Shown: positions 11,737 to 21,068, numbered from the stretch's first letter. The stretch is DNA of 64,000 bases from Pseudothermotoga sp. (GCA_003510135.1 DOKY01000036.1:114186-178185), one strand, 5' to 3'. Notes: generated by a model from the letters alone, not told the origin. Numbers and translations: made by a program.

Positions 11737-12405
11737 AGTAACGGAGGCGCGCGAAGGTCGGCTCAGGTGGGTTGGAAATCCACCGTTGAGTGCAAGGGCA
11801 TAAGCCGGCCTGACTGTGAGGCCGACGGGCCGAGCAGAGGGGAAACCCGGCCCTAGTGACCCGACGACTCCGGGTGGAAGGGTCGTCGACAACGGACAAA
11901 AGTTACCCCGGGGATAACAGGCTAGTCTCGCCCGAGAGTTCACATCGACGGCGAGGATCGGCACCTCGATGTCGGCTCATCCCATCCTGGGGCTGAAGCA
12001 GGTCCCAAGGGTTAGGCTGTCCGCCTATTAAAGGGGTACGTGAGCTGGGTTCAGACCGTCGCAAGACAGGTCGGTCCCTATCGGCCGCAGGCGCAGGAGG
12101 TTTGAGGGGGGTCACCCCTTGTACGAGAGGACCGGGGTGAGCGGGCCTCTGGTGTACCGGCTGTCCTGCCAAGGGCATTCGCCGGGTAGCTATGCCCGTA
12201 AGCGATAACCGCTGAAGGCATCTAAGCGGGAAGCGCGCCCTAAGATTAGACCTCCCATCCCGTTAAGGGAGTAAGGCCGGTCCGAGAACAGGACCTTGAT
12301 AGGCCGGTGGTGTAAGCGCCGCAAGGCGTTGAGCCAACCGGTACTAATCGGCCGAGGCCTTGACCTCGTAGCTTCCTATGCAGTTTTGAAGGACTCTTCG
12401 AGATT

Positions 12406-12527
12406 TCCTCGGGTGCCGATACCAGAGCGGGAAACACCCGGTCCCATTCCGAACCCGGCCGTTAAGCCGCTCTGGGCCGATGGTAGTGTGGAGGCAGCTC
12501 CACGCGAGAGTAGGTAGTGCCCGGGGA
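12406..12527 (+). rRNA. rrf: 5S ribosomal RNA
   Basis: A 122-nt gene bounded by the terminal helix TCCTCGGGTG and GTGCCCGGGGA. Internal hallmarks are CCCGGTCCCATTCCGAACCC (loop A to helix III), GCCGTTAAGCCGCTCTGG and GATGGTAGTGTGG. It lies about 40 nt after the 23S gene and closes the operon. Confidence 0.95.
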
Positions 12528-12530
12528 TTC

Positions 12531-12565
12531 AAGGGGGAAGCTTACGCTTCCCCCTTTTGTTTTTC
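12531..12565 (+). terminator. rRNA operon terminator
   Basis: Arms AAGGGGGAAGC (12531-12541) and GCTTCCCCCTT (12546-12556) form a perfect 11-bp stem with a TTAC loop. They are followed by TTGTTTTTCG. It is a strong intrinsic terminator right after 5S. The next 120 bases (12566-12687) hold nothing I can identify. Confidence 0.92.
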
Positions 12566-12687
12566 GTTCGAACCCTTTCCTTTCAATGAGATTTTCAAGA
12601 GATGATCTGCTTTCAGGGATACATCTTTCATGAAAGTGTTTTTTGGAAGATGAAGCACGGGAGAAGGGCACAGTCACAGTGAGCATT

Positions 12688-12713
12688 AAAAAAAGGATGA
12701 CCCGAGGTCATCC
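12688..12713 (-). terminator. terminator of the V/A-ATPase operon
   Basis: On the minus strand GGATGACC (12713-12706) pairs with GGTCATCC (12702-12695) around a 3-nt loop. A run of seven T follows. It sits 25 nt after the stop of the subunit D gene. Confidence 0.9.
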
Positions 12714-12738
12714 CTGATCGATGATGGGTTTTCGCTTT

Positions 12739-13341
12739 TCATTCTTTCAATCGCAGCAATCTGAAGAAGTTGCTCCTTTCAAGTTCTTCGAGTTTGGTGC
12801 CGATGAACTTTATCGTTTCCTCGAGTTGCGGTATGAGTTTGTACTCGAGTGCGTTGACCCTTCTTTTTGTCCTCTCGATCTCCATTGCCAACGCAATCAG
12901 ATAGCGCTCCTTGTTGGCGAGCTCTACAATTTTCTCGAGCAAGTCCTTCCATTTTCTCGCGATCTCGTCAAGGACCGCTGGCGTTTCGACAAGACTGTAG
13001 ACTGGTAGGGAGACTTCCTCTACGGACAAAACTTCAACTGGTACATTCATTCTTTTCTCGGTGCGTTGTTTGAGATTGACGCTTCCTTTCGACGATTCCA
13101 CCAGAAGCTGCCAGAGTTCATCAGCTATCCTGGTTCTTGCGTAGACACCGATTGCGAGGAATACGAGAAACTCTGATTCCACCTCTTCTCTGAACATTAT
13201 GTAATCCTTTGATTCCTGAAGAAATCGCTGTATCAAGCCTTCAAGTTTATCCTCGAGAAGTTTGTGGCCCCTGCGCGCGAGCACCAGGCGCTTCTTGAGC
13301 CTGAGAAGTTCCATTCTGTTTGGATTAACCCTCAGAGGCAT
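12739..13341 (-). CDS. atpD: V/A-type ATP synthase subunit D
   Basis: This 200-residue subunit D forms the central rotor shaft together with F. The start MPLRVNPNRMELLRLKKRLV followed by LARRGHKLLEDKLEGL is the conserved N-terminal coiled coil of the family. The C-terminal segment KRRVNALEYKLIPQLEETIK is the returning helix. It is the last gene of the operon, 4 nt after subunit B, and is followed by a clear terminator. Confidence 0.95.
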   Translation of the reverse strand: MPLRVNPNRMELLRLKKRLVLARRGHKLLEDKLEGLIQRFLQESKDYIMFREEVESEFLVFLAIGVYARTRIADELWQLLVESSKGSVNLKQRTEKRMNVPVEVLSVEEVSLPVYSLVETPAVLDEIARKWKDLLEKIVELANKERYLIALAMEIERTKRRVNALEYKLIPQLEETIKFIGTKLEELERSNFFRLLRLKE

Positions 13342-13345
13342 TTTA

Positions 13346-14719
13346 TTACTCCTTTCCGAGGAACTCTTCGATGAACTCGGGTCTGATACGTTTCAAACTT
13401 GCCCGCGGGAGCATTCTCAAAAGCTTCCATCCTATCTCGAGTGTTTCGAAGATACTTCTGTTCTCATACTCTCCCTGCTTGACGAACTCCTCTTCGAACC
13501 TCTGCGAGAACTTCAGGAACAGCAGGTCTTCCTCCGTCAAAGCTGCCTCACCGAGGACGACTGCCAATTCTTTTGCTTCCAAGCCTCTCGAGTAAGCAGC
13601 GTAGAGCTGGTTGGAAAGATCGCCATGATCCTTTCTCGTTCTTCCTTCACCTATTCCACCGCGCATGAGCCTCGATAGGGATTGCAGGACGTCGATGGGA
13701 GGATAAATGCCCCTCCTGTGAAGATCTCGGCTCAAGAAGATCTGTCCTTCGGTGATGTAACCTGTAAGGTCGGGAATTGGATGGGTTCTGTCGTCCTCCG
13801 GCATTGTCAGGATGGGTATGAGGGTTATCGAACCCTTTCGACCTTTGATTCTTCCCGCCCTCTCGTAGAGTGTCGCGAGGTCCGTGTAGAGATATCCAGG
13901 ATAACCACGTCTTCCGGGGACTTCCTTTCTCGCTGCGGAGATCTCTCTGAGCGCTTCGGCATAGTTGGTCATATCCGTGAGGATCACGAGCACGTGCATG
14001 TCCAGCTCGAATGCCAAGTATTCCGCAGCGGTGAGTGCGAACCTCGGTGTGGCGATTCTTTCTATCACCGGATCGTTCGCGAGGTTCACGTACAAAACAG
14101 TCCTCTCCATCGCACCCGTTCTTCTGAAATCTTCTATGAAGAAGTTCGCTTCTTCGAAAGTGATTCCCATCGCACCAAAGACGACTGCGAATTTTTCTTC
14201 TTCTTTTAACAACCTGGCCTGCCTTGCGATCTGGGCGGCAAGTGCTGCATGGGGCAAGCCTGCTCCAGAGAAGATCGGTAGTTTCTGCCCCCTCACGAGT
14301 GTGTTCATGCCGTCGATGGCAGATATGCCAGTCTGAATGAATTCGGACGGATAAGCACGCGCGTACGGATTTATGGGGCTTCCGTTTATGTCAAGTCTCT
14401 TTTCTGGAACAATTTGTGGGCCGCCGTCTCTCGGTCTTCCCAGACCGTCAAAGGTTCGACCTAAGATGGCCGGAGAAAGATTCGCTTCGAGCACTCTGCC
14501 GAGGAACTTCACACGCATGCCTTTGAGTGACAAATCCTGAGTGCTGGTGAACATCTGCACCAGTGCCGCACTTTCGTGTGCCTCGAGCACCTGCCCCTGT
14601 CTTATCTCGCCGCTGGCGAGTTTAACTTCAACGACCTCACCGTACTTCGCACCTTCGATACCTTCTACGAACATCAGAGGGCCACTGATTCTCGAAACGG
14701 TTGTGTATTCCTTAGGCAA
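13346..14719 (-). CDS. atpB: V/A-type ATP synthase subunit B
   Basis: This 457-residue regulatory, non-catalytic subunit of the V1/A1 head alternates with subunit A in the hexamer. Recognisable parts are YTTVSRISGPLMFVEGIEGA at the start, PAILGRTFDGLGRPRDGGPQ, FSGAGLPHAALAAQIARQAR (where catalytic subunits have a P-loop; here there is no GKT) and YPGYLYTDLATLYERAGRI. The length is as expected. Its ATG overlaps the end of the subunit A gene by 8 nt. Confidence 0.96.
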   Translation of the reverse strand: MPKEYTTVSRISGPLMFVEGIEGAKYGEVVEVKLASGEIRQGQVLEAHESAALVQMFTSTQDLSLKGMRVKFLGRVLEANLSPAILGRTFDGLGRPRDGGPQIVPEKRLDINGSPINPYARAYPSEFIQTGISAIDGMNTLVRGQKLPIFSGAGLPHAALAAQIARQARLLKEEEKFAVVFGAMGITFEEANFFIEDFRRTGAMERTVLYVNLANDPVIERIATPRFALTAAEYLAFELDMHVLVILTDMTNYAEALREISAARKEVPGRRGYPGYLYTDLATLYERAGRIKGRKGSITLIPILTMPEDDRTHPIPDLTGYITEGQIFLSRDLHRRGIYPPIDVLQSLSRLMRGGIGEGRTRKDHGDLSNQLYAAYSRGLEAKELAVVLGEAALTEEDLLFLKFSQRFEEEFVKQGEYENRSIFETLEIGWKLLRMLPRASLKRIRPEFIEEFLGKE

Positions 14720-16481
14720 CTTCTTCAGCCCCCTTCTTCAGTGACAAAAGCTTTTCTTCAACCTCTTTGATGAGTTGTTCGATTTCGGAGATCCTACCTT
14801 CACTCACAAACTTCATCCTCGCGATCTTCTCGCGTTCGGGTAGTGTGAGGATGCTTTGTAGCGGAACACCCTCTTCGAGCAACCTGGATGCGACTGTGTA
14901 GAAATTCATTATGTTCTTGAGCATCAGATACTGCTTTTTTGGAGACGTGTAAGTGTCGACCTCGTGTAGAGCGTTCTGGTGCAGGAAGTCTTCTCTGATT
15001 GAACGAGCCGTCTCGAGTACCAGCCTGTCCTGTGGAGAGAGTGCTTCCATACCAACCAACCTGACGATATCTTGAAGTTCGGCTTCCCTCTGGAGAAGAC
15101 TCATGGCTTTTTGTCTCAGCTCGTACCAGTCTGCTGACACGTGTTCAGACCAGTACTCTTTTACAACGTCCAAATACAGTGAGTAACTGATCAACCAATT
15201 GACAGCCGGAAAGTGCCTGCTGAACGCCAGACTCGCATCCAGCCCCCAGAACACCTTGACAACCCTGAGAGTGGCCTGGACGACCGGATCAGACAAATCT
15301 CCACCCGGGGGTGAAACGGCACCGATGATGCTCACAGATCCAGTTCTCTCATCACTGCCCATGCATTTCACATAACCGGCGCGTTCGTAGAAACTCGCTA
15401 TCCTGGAGGCTAGATAAGCCGGATAGCCCTCTTCGCCAGGCATCTCGGCGAGTCGACCCGAGATTTCCCTCATGGCTTCTGCCCACCTCGATGTTGAATC
15501 AGCCATGAGCGCCACGTTATAACCCATGTCCCTGAAGTATTCGGCTATCGTTATACCGGTGAAAACCGATGCTTCTCTTGCAGCCACGGGCATGTTGGAG
15601 GTGTTTGCGATGAGTATCGTTCTTTCCATGAGTGGCTTACCCGTCCTCGGGTCGGTGAGTTCCGGAAATTCTATGAGAACCTCGGTCATCTCGTTGCCGC
15701 GTTCTCCACAACCGACGTAGACGATAACATCTGCGTCAGCCCACTTTGCGAGCTGGTGCTGTATGATCGTCTTGCCGCTTCCGAAAGGTCCTGGTACGCA
15801 GGCTGTTCCTCCCTTAACAACAGGAAAGAAGGTGTCAAGAACCCTTTGACCGGTTATGAGTGGTACTTGCGGTGGGATCTTTTCTCTAACGGGCCTTTGA
15901 TACCTGACAGGCCATTTGTGCATGAGCTTCAGCTCGATCTTCTTACCTTCCGGGTCCAGAAGGATCCCGATAGGTTCTTCGATCGTATAGGAACCGCTCT
16001 TTATATCAAGGATTTTTCCTCGCAAATTTGGAGGTACCAATATTCTGTGCTGGAGCGCCGAAGTTTCCTGAACCACTCCCAGTATGTCTCCACCCACGAC
16101 CTCGTCTCCCGGTTTCACCAAGGCTTCGAAGTCCCACTTGATGTTCCGGTCGAGGGCAGGTAACGAAAGCCCCCTGCTGAGGAAATCTCCAGCCTGTTCC
16201 GCGAGCTTGCTCAGTGGCCTCTGGATACCGTCGTATATCTGTCCGACGATGCCTGGACCGAGCTCGACGCTGAGAGGTTCACCGAGTGGGTACACCGGTT
16301 CTCCAGGTCCGATACCCTGGGTTTCCTCGTACACCTGTATGTAGGCAATGTCCTTGTCCAAACCTATGATTTCGCCAAAGAGTTTCAACTCTCCAACTCT
16401 CACCATTTCGTACATCTTGACGTTCTGAAGGCCTTTGGCTACTACGAGCGGACCAGCGACTCGGACAATTTTACCTTCCAT
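14712..16481 (-). CDS. atpA: V/A-type ATP synthase catalytic subunit A
   Basis: This 589-residue catalytic subunit carries the P-loop GPFGSGKTIIQHQLAKW near residue 235 and Walker B-type segments such as YNVALMADSTSRWAEAMREI. Its long non-homologous region, SALQHRILVPPNLRGKILDI and onward, separates V/A-type A subunits from F-type beta. A longer in-frame start exists upstream, but the family begins MEGKIVRVAGPLVVAKGL, so I use the ATG at 16481. It overlaps the subunit F gene by 11 nt. Confidence 0.96.
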   Translation of the reverse strand: MEGKIVRVAGPLVVAKGLQNVKMYEMVRVGELKLFGEIIGLDKDIAYIQVYEETQGIGPGEPVYPLGEPLSVELGPGIVGQIYDGIQRPLSKLAEQAGDFLSRGLSLPALDRNIKWDFEALVKPGDEVVGGDILGVVQETSALQHRILVPPNLRGKILDIKSGSYTIEEPIGILLDPEGKKIELKLMHKWPVRYQRPVREKIPPQVPLITGQRVLDTFFPVVKGGTACVPGPFGSGKTIIQHQLAKWADADVIVYVGCGERGNEMTEVLIEFPELTDPRTGKPLMERTILIANTSNMPVAAREASVFTGITIAEYFRDMGYNVALMADSTSRWAEAMREISGRLAEMPGEEGYPAYLASRIASFYERAGYVKCMGSDERTGSVSIIGAVSPPGGDLSDPVVQATLRVVKVFWGLDASLAFSRHFPAVNWLISYSLYLDVVKEYWSEHVSADWYELRQKAMSLLQREAELQDIVRLVGMEALSPQDRLVLETARSIREDFLHQNALHEVDTYTSPKKQYLMLKNIMNFYTVASRLLEEGVPLQSILTLPEREKIARMKFVSEGRISEIEQLIKEVEEKLLSLKKGAEEVA

Positions 16482-16791
16482 AGTATCCCTCTCCTTCGGC
16501 AAGCAAATCCACTCCGAGGATCTTTTCAAACAGTTTTCTCAGAGCTTTCTCACTCTTCTTTTCGTGACTGAAGGTATCTGGAAGTATCAGTGGCAGATCT
16601 TCCTTGACGTTCTGTAAGATCTTCTCCGCCACACTCTCGAGAACAACGATCAGGGAGTATTCGTTCTGAACTCTGGTGAACACCTCGAAGGCTTCTTTCG
16701 CGTCAGAAACTGGACGCACCTCCACTCCAAGTACAGCAAAAACACTCACCAGCTTTTCAGGACCTATAATGATCATTTTAGCTTCAGACAT
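16471..16791 (-). CDS. atpF: V/A-type ATP synthase subunit F
   Basis: This 106-residue small rotor subunit pairs with D. The start MIIIGPEKLVSVFAVLGVEV is the family's Rossmann-like first strand and helix. YSLIVVLESVAEKI follows, then the hydrophobic strand PLILPDTF. The length is typical. It overlaps subunit C by 8 nt and subunit A by 11 nt, in the usual C-F-A-B-D order. Confidence 0.9.
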   Translation of the reverse strand: MSEAKMIIIGPEKLVSVFAVLGVEVRPVSDAKEAFEVFTRVQNEYSLIVVLESVAEKILQNVKEDLPLILPDTFSHEKKSEKALRKLFEKILGVDLLAEGEGYYGR

Positions 16792-17653
16792 TCAGTTTCA
16801 ACATCCTTTCTTGCCAGACTTGCTTGGGCACGTTGTTCTTCTTACACTCCAGCAAGCTCATCAGATCCTCGATTTCCCACAGCTTGTGATAGAAGTAATA
16901 AACGAGCACCTCAGGACCACTCACGATCGTCTTGAAAGCCCTTTGCGCGAAGCGATAGAGCTCAGCTCTGATGACGAGATCCACGTCTTTTCCTTCGATC
17001 ATTCGTAGCAGAGGATCTTTCAGCTGTGGTGGAACCAAGCTTGGCCAATCTTCAACTGGCCTCGCAATGAGATCCTTCGTCTTGAACCACTCGAACCTGT
17101 TCAACTCATCGCAAGGCAGGTTGAGAGTTTTACATCTCAGAATTAATTTCAAAAGCAGCAGTTGGTTTCTCAGTCTCCAGAAAGATCTGATGTTTTCACT
17201 TTTGAGAGCGCTTTCGTATTCGAACGAGACGTTCAGGTTGAGAACATCAATTCTCAGCTCCGCCACAGGTGTACGTGAAAACCATACCTGTTCGAGCGTT
17301 TTGAGTATCTCTTTTTCGAACTGCCACTGCATCTTTTCCGCAAAGATGACCAGTGGATTTTTCAAACCTTCTCGTTTGTACTTTAGCGCGTGGAACCAGC
17401 CATCCCAGACGAGCAACTTCAGATACGTTTCTTCCAAATTCCTCGAGAGAAAACTCAGTTCGTCCAGAAGCATTTGCTGAAAAGCGGTCTCTGGCTCCTG
17501 GTCCACGATTGGTTTGTACCAGGTGGTTTTCAACCAATCTATGCAGTCCTCATAGCTTGCATCTGCCAGCCACTGCCATTGCGCCCTGTCTATGAACTTG
17601 GTTGCTTTGGCCTTCAAATTCGTCGATGAGAACAGATACCTTTCATACATCAT
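16784..17653 (-). CDS. atpC: V/A-type ATP synthase subunit C
   Basis: A 289-residue protein placed between E and F. I assign it to subunit C (the AC39/d family), the socket between the rotor shaft and the K ring, from position, length and content: an all-helical protein with MYERYLFSSTNLKAKATKFI at the start, repeated helical segments and LRNQLLLLKLILRCKTLNLP. The sequence is divergent, so the call leans on operon order. It overlaps subunit E by 4 nt. Confidence 0.85.
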   Translation of the reverse strand: MMYERYLFSSTNLKAKATKFIDRAQWQWLADASYEDCIDWLKTTWYKPIVDQEPETAFQQMLLDELSFLSRNLEETYLKLLVWDGWFHALKYKREGLKNPLVIFAEKMQWQFEKEILKTLEQVWFSRTPVAELRIDVLNLNVSFEYESALKSENIRSFWRLRNQLLLLKLILRCKTLNLPCDELNRFEWFKTKDLIARPVEDWPSLVPPQLKDPLLRMIEGKDVDLVIRAELYRFAQRAFKTIVSGPEVLVYYFYHKLWEIEDLMSLLECKKNNVPKQVWQERMLKLNV

Positions 17654-18219
17654 GCCTCACCGCGCAAGATCTTCGCGATCTGAGCCAGGTTATTTTCCAC
17701 AATCTCGTTGACGAGTGTGTCAAGCGTCAGATCGATCACGAACTGTTCTTTCTCAGCCACGAAACCGCCCCTGGCTTCTACGTTTTGTTCTGCGACCGAA
17801 AGGTTGTACTTGCGACTGAGTTCATCAATATCGAGTTTCGATTCACCCCTGGCCAGCATGATCCTCGCCTCAGACAAGTTTTCTCTTTCCACAAGCTTTT
17901 CCCATATACGCGTATAAGCATCGTTTGGTAGGTTGAGAATGGCATCGATCAGTTTCTGTTTCATCTGTTCCAGAACTTCGTTCTCAATCTTCGTAAGTTC
18001 ATTCTTGAAAAACAGCCTCTCCTTCGACAGGATCGCATATTCCTCGTCCGCAATGGTATGTTCCAATTTTTTCAGTTGTTCTTCCTTCCATGCGTTGAAC
18101 TTTTCTCTCTCGGCCTTTGCCAGCTCTTGAAATTTTTTCTCGTACTCTTCCTCTATTTGTTTTATTCGTTCCGTTTTTTCGCGTTCGAGCCTCTCAAGGA
18201 TCCTTTGGAGAGACATCAC
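17650..18219 (-). CDS. atpE: V/A-type ATP synthase subunit E
   Basis: This 189-residue peripheral-stalk subunit has a long charged N-terminal coiled coil (LERLEREKTERIKQIEEEYE) and a small globular C-terminal domain (IMLARGESKLDIDELS, then ARGGFVAEKEQFVIDLTLD). Family members have the same two-part design. The phrase GGFVAEKEQFVIDLTLDTLV matches the conserved C-terminal GG-hydrophobic region. It overlaps subunit K by 4 nt. Confidence 0.9.
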   Translation of the reverse strand: MMSLQRILERLEREKTERIKQIEEEYEKKFQELAKAEREKFNAWKEEQLKKLEHTIADEEYAILSKERLFFKNELTKIENEVLEQMKQKLIDAILNLPNDAYTRIWEKLVERENLSEARIMLARGESKLDIDELSRKYNLSVAEQNVEARGGFVAEKEQFVIDLTLDTLVNEIVENNLAQIAKILRGEA

Positions 18220-18689
18220 AGCTTCACTCCATAGAACAGCAAGATTATGGAGGTTATCAACGAAAGTATCGCATAGGTTTCGACGAGGGCTGGTATTATG
18301 ATGGCTTGACCGGTTGTCTGGGGCCTTTGGGCGACCATCTGCAGCGCCGCCACACTTGCCTTGCCCTGCCAGATGCCGCTGACGAACAAACCAAATATCA
18401 AGGGAATGCTGACGGCGAACACGGTCAGCCCTTGGGCAAGAGTCAGTTCAGGAAAGTTTCCGCCCAGTACACCCAGGCGCAGCAGTATCAGGAATGCGCC
18501 TATGAAGCCGTAGAAACCCTGTGTTCCGGGAAGCGCCTGAAGGATCAAGACCGTTCCGAAGAGCTCCGGTTTCTCTGCGAGGACACCGGCTGCCGCTTCA
18601 CCTGCCATTCCCACTCCCTTGGCAGATCCGATCGCACCAAAAGCTGCGCCGAGTGCTGCACCGATCAAAGCGATGGACAATCCAAGCAT
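18216..18689 (-). CDS. atpK: V/A-type ATP synthase proteolipid subunit K, Na+-type ligand set
   Basis: A 157-residue double-hairpin proteolipid with four membrane helices that forms the rotor ring. By alignment from memory with Enterococcus hirae NtpK, the sodium ligands L61, T64, Q65, Q110 and E139 correspond to L53, T56 and Q57 (in LQALPGTQG), Q108 (in GIWQGKA) and E137 (in ALVETYAI), with constant offsets of 8 and 2. The carboxylate lies in the second hairpin only; the first hairpin has no counterpart, as in NtpK. This predicts a Na+-translocating enzyme. It lies 17 nt after subunit I and overlaps E by 4 nt. Confidence 0.95.
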   Translation of the reverse strand: MLGLSIALIGAALGAAFGAIGSAKGVGMAGEAAAGVLAEKPELFGTVLILQALPGTQGFYGFIGAFLILLRLGVLGGNFPELTLAQGLTVFAVSIPLIFGLFVSGIWQGKASVAALQMVAQRPQTTGQAIIIPALVETYAILSLITSIILLFYGVKL

Positions 18690-18706
18690 CTTATCTACCT
18701 CCTCTT

Positions 18707-20656
18707 CTACTTCCTAACCTTGAAGTATTTTCCTTCGAAAGCGTAAGGGGTGAAAGCCCTTCCACCGCCACTGTAAAACTTGCCGAACATTTCGAGAAAC
18801 TGTAACCTCGTAGAGTGCACGAAAGCAGACAGAGCACTGAGTACGTAGTTCAAAAGCTGTCCTCCGATCCAAATCAGTGTGAACATAACCCACCCGAGCA
18901 CGGGTAAATTTTTCACCATCTGTGCAAGTTGAGTTATGACGGAACCGAAAACGCTACCAACCAAATTCAGGGCAAACAACCTGGAGTAGGACAGTACATC
19001 ACCCACAAAGGATGAAATCCCATATGCACCAACGATACCGTACAAACTGATGACGCCAACCATAATGCGGGAGAAGATGTTTTTCCTGTCACGACCTTGC
19101 GTGAGTATTAAACCGAGTGCAGAGCCAAGTAAAGTGTAGAGAAAGATCCTGTAAGGCTTACCGGTCAGTAACTGCAAGCCAAAATAAGCGAGAAGCGACG
19201 CAAAGAAAACGAGCCAAAACACTCCGTCGAAGATGGCCATTTTGTAATCTTTTGTCTTGAAACCGCTGATCGTCCTGAGCACAAGAGCGTACATCTGTGA
19301 AAACACACCGATGAAGAGTGCTACGCCCAGAGCCTTCATAAGTTCACCGGTCGGATTCAAGAGTGGTAGTATACCGAGGAACTTGCCGTCCGGTCCGAGG
19401 AATGGCTGGCTACCGAAGAAACTCCAGGTTAGAAGTCCGACGAGGATCGATGGAAAGCTCAGGATCTGTAAAAGGTCAAGCAATTCTTTTGCACCGCGTT
19501 CGGGTCTGAAGGCTTTCTTGATCCAGCTCGTCAGGATCAGTTGCACCAGACCGTAACCCACATCACCCAGACATATCCCAAAGAATATCAGATAGAAAGG
19601 AGCGACGTACGGTGTGGGATCCACCCCGTTGTACTTGGGCATGCCGTAAAGCTTTGTCAAGAACTCGAAAGGCTTTATGAAACGAGGGTTGTGCAGTATG
19701 ACTGGCGGTTCTTCGTCCTGTAATGGTTCTCGGCTTTCGAAGCCGTACTGGGGGATCTTTCGTTCGAGCAAATTGATGAACCGCTGCTTGTCTATGACTG
19801 GAATCCAGCCCGTGTAAGCCACAAAGTACGTTGTCTTGTGCTGAAATTCGACCGTTTTCTCTTCGAGCGACCTGGAGAGAAAATGATCGTACCAGGCTTG
19901 CAAATTCTTGATCTTTTCGTTCAGCACAGAGGCTTTCTCGAGGATACGTTCCTTTGCCTTCTCAACGTTTTCGAGCGCTCTCTCGACTCGCTTTATCGAT
20001 TCAGCTGGGTTGGTCTTCAGATAAGGTATCCTTTTGAAGTTGAACTCAAATTTCTGCAGAGTTCTTTCGATCTTTTCGGCGTTTTCTTTATTGACCAGCA
20101 AGATGCATTTGACGTTCTTCTTGTCCTGCGTCGACCAGATCCAGCTTTCCTCCAGAAGATCACCGGCTTGCTTCAAGAACGCTTCGAAGTTCTTCCTCGT
20201 TATTGTTCCGGAGAACAGCCGGTATCGCTCGAAACTTCTTTGAAAATCGAGTGGGCAGTCGAGTTCGCTCCAGAACTTTATTTCAGGAATGAGCTGTTCC
20301 AACCGCTCCTTACGCCTTTTCAGGTTCTCCAGAGCTCGCTCGGCCCATTTCGCAGTTCTGTAGAGCTTCTTCCAGCTGATCTCTTTCAAAAGCGCGCGGA
20401 AATGTTTTTCGTCGATTTCCTCTCTGCCAGCAAAGAAGCTTTCCAGCAAGCCTTTCTTGTTTGGGAAAAGCTCAAGGGTGATCCTGAAAATCTCTTCGAT
20501 TCTGCTGAGGTGAGCACTGTATTTGGTGGACTGCGTTTCGATGTGTCTCGACCTTTCCCAGTGTATCCTGGGAAAGATCTTGAACAGCTCGAGAAGTTTG
20601 AATTCCTCTTCTTTTGGGACAACGAGCCAGAAGCGTTCGACTCTGAGTATCGCCAT
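18707..20656 (-). CDS. atpI: V/A-type ATP synthase subunit I
   Basis: This 649-residue subunit I (the subunit a family) forms the ion half-channels next to the K ring. The first ~330 residues are soluble, with coiled coils (KERILEKASVLNEKIKNLQ) that bind the peripheral stalks. The C-terminal half has about eight hydrophobic helices, starting near PYVAPFYLIFFGICLGDVGY and ending near QLLNYVLSALSAFVHSTRLQ. The LSYSRLFALNLVG and FVHSTRLQFLEMFGKFY segments hold the arginines expected of the ion path. The length is typical. Confidence 0.94.
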   Translation of the reverse strand: MAILRVERFWLVVPKEEEFKLLELFKIFPRIHWERSRHIETQSTKYSAHLSRIEEIFRITLELFPNKKGLLESFFAGREEIDEKHFRALLKEISWKKLYRTAKWAERALENLKRRKERLEQLIPEIKFWSELDCPLDFQRSFERYRLFSGTITRKNFEAFLKQAGDLLEESWIWSTQDKKNVKCILLVNKENAEKIERTLQKFEFNFKRIPYLKTNPAESIKRVERALENVEKAKERILEKASVLNEKIKNLQAWYDHFLSRSLEEKTVEFQHKTTYFVAYTGWIPVIDKQRFINLLERKIPQYGFESREPLQDEEPPVILHNPRFIKPFEFLTKLYGMPKYNGVDPTPYVAPFYLIFFGICLGDVGYGLVQLILTSWIKKAFRPERGAKELLDLLQILSFPSILVGLLTWSFFGSQPFLGPDGKFLGILPLLNPTGELMKALGVALFIGVFSQMYALVLRTISGFKTKDYKMAIFDGVFWLVFFASLLAYFGLQLLTGKPYRIFLYTLLGSALGLILTQGRDRKNIFSRIMVGVISLYGIVGAYGISSFVGDVLSYSRLFALNLVGSVFGSVITQLAQMVKNLPVLGWVMFTLIWIGGQLLNYVLSALSAFVHSTRLQFLEMFGKFYSGGGRAFTPYAFEGKYFKVRK

Positions 20657-20666
20657 GCCTTTTCAC

Positions 20667-20993
20667 TCACTCTTCCACGATCAATTTCAGGGCAAAGCCC
20701 ACAGCTTTATCGAGATTCCGGAGTAATGCTTTTTTGTGGGATTCCAGCTGCTTCTGATGCTCTTCGTGCAACTGTTGTTTTTTTAAGTGTATCTGCGTTC
20801 TTCGCTCCCTCAGAGTTTCAGCCAGCCAGTTTTCGAAGGTTTCCTTTTCACGTTCAATTTGAAGGCGTAGTTCCTCGACGCGCTTTTGGAGGTTTTGCTT
20901 GGCACGTTCTTCAGCTCTTTGAAATTCGTTCTGTATTTCTTCTTCTTTCTTCTTGATGAGCTCCAGTACGTCCTTCACTTTTTCCTGCGCCAT
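20667..20993 (-). CDS. V/A-type ATP synthase subunit G/H, peripheral stalk
   Basis: The first gene of the operon. A 108-residue, highly charged protein that is almost entirely coiled coil (KVKDVLELIKKKEEEIQNEF onward). Such small proteins at this place are the partner of subunit E in the peripheral stalk (G or H in different naming schemes). The frame is open to 21026, but GGTGGAGGA lies just before the ATG at 20993, so I use that start. The low-complexity sequence means the family is assigned by position and structure. Confidence 0.85.
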   Translation of the reverse strand: MAQEKVKDVLELIKKKEEEIQNEFQRAEERAKQNLQKRVEELRLQIEREKETFENWLAETLRERRTQIHLKKQQLHEEHQKQLESHKKALLRNLDKAVGFALKLIVEE

Positions 20994-21044
20994 ATTCTTC
21001 CTCCACCTGTGGTCGTTTTCACACAATAAAATTCTAATCGTGTG

Positions 21045-21068
21045 GTTCTTAATTTAGCCCTTAAGAAC
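21045..21068. promoter_or_regulatory. inverted repeat in the divergent ATPase/DUF1576 intergenic region
   Basis: GTTCTTAA (21045-21052) and TTAAGAAC (21061-21068) form a perfect 8-bp inverted repeat with an 8-nt spacer. It lies between the divergent V/A-ATPase operon and the DUF1576 gene. No T tract follows on either strand, so an operator is more likely than a terminator. A minus-strand -10-like TAGAAT lies at 21031-21036. Confidence 0.4.

Noticed and set aside
19838..20956. Plus-strand open frame of 372 codons
   Set aside because: Antisense to the ATPase subunits I and G/H, which are certain; it has no family features.
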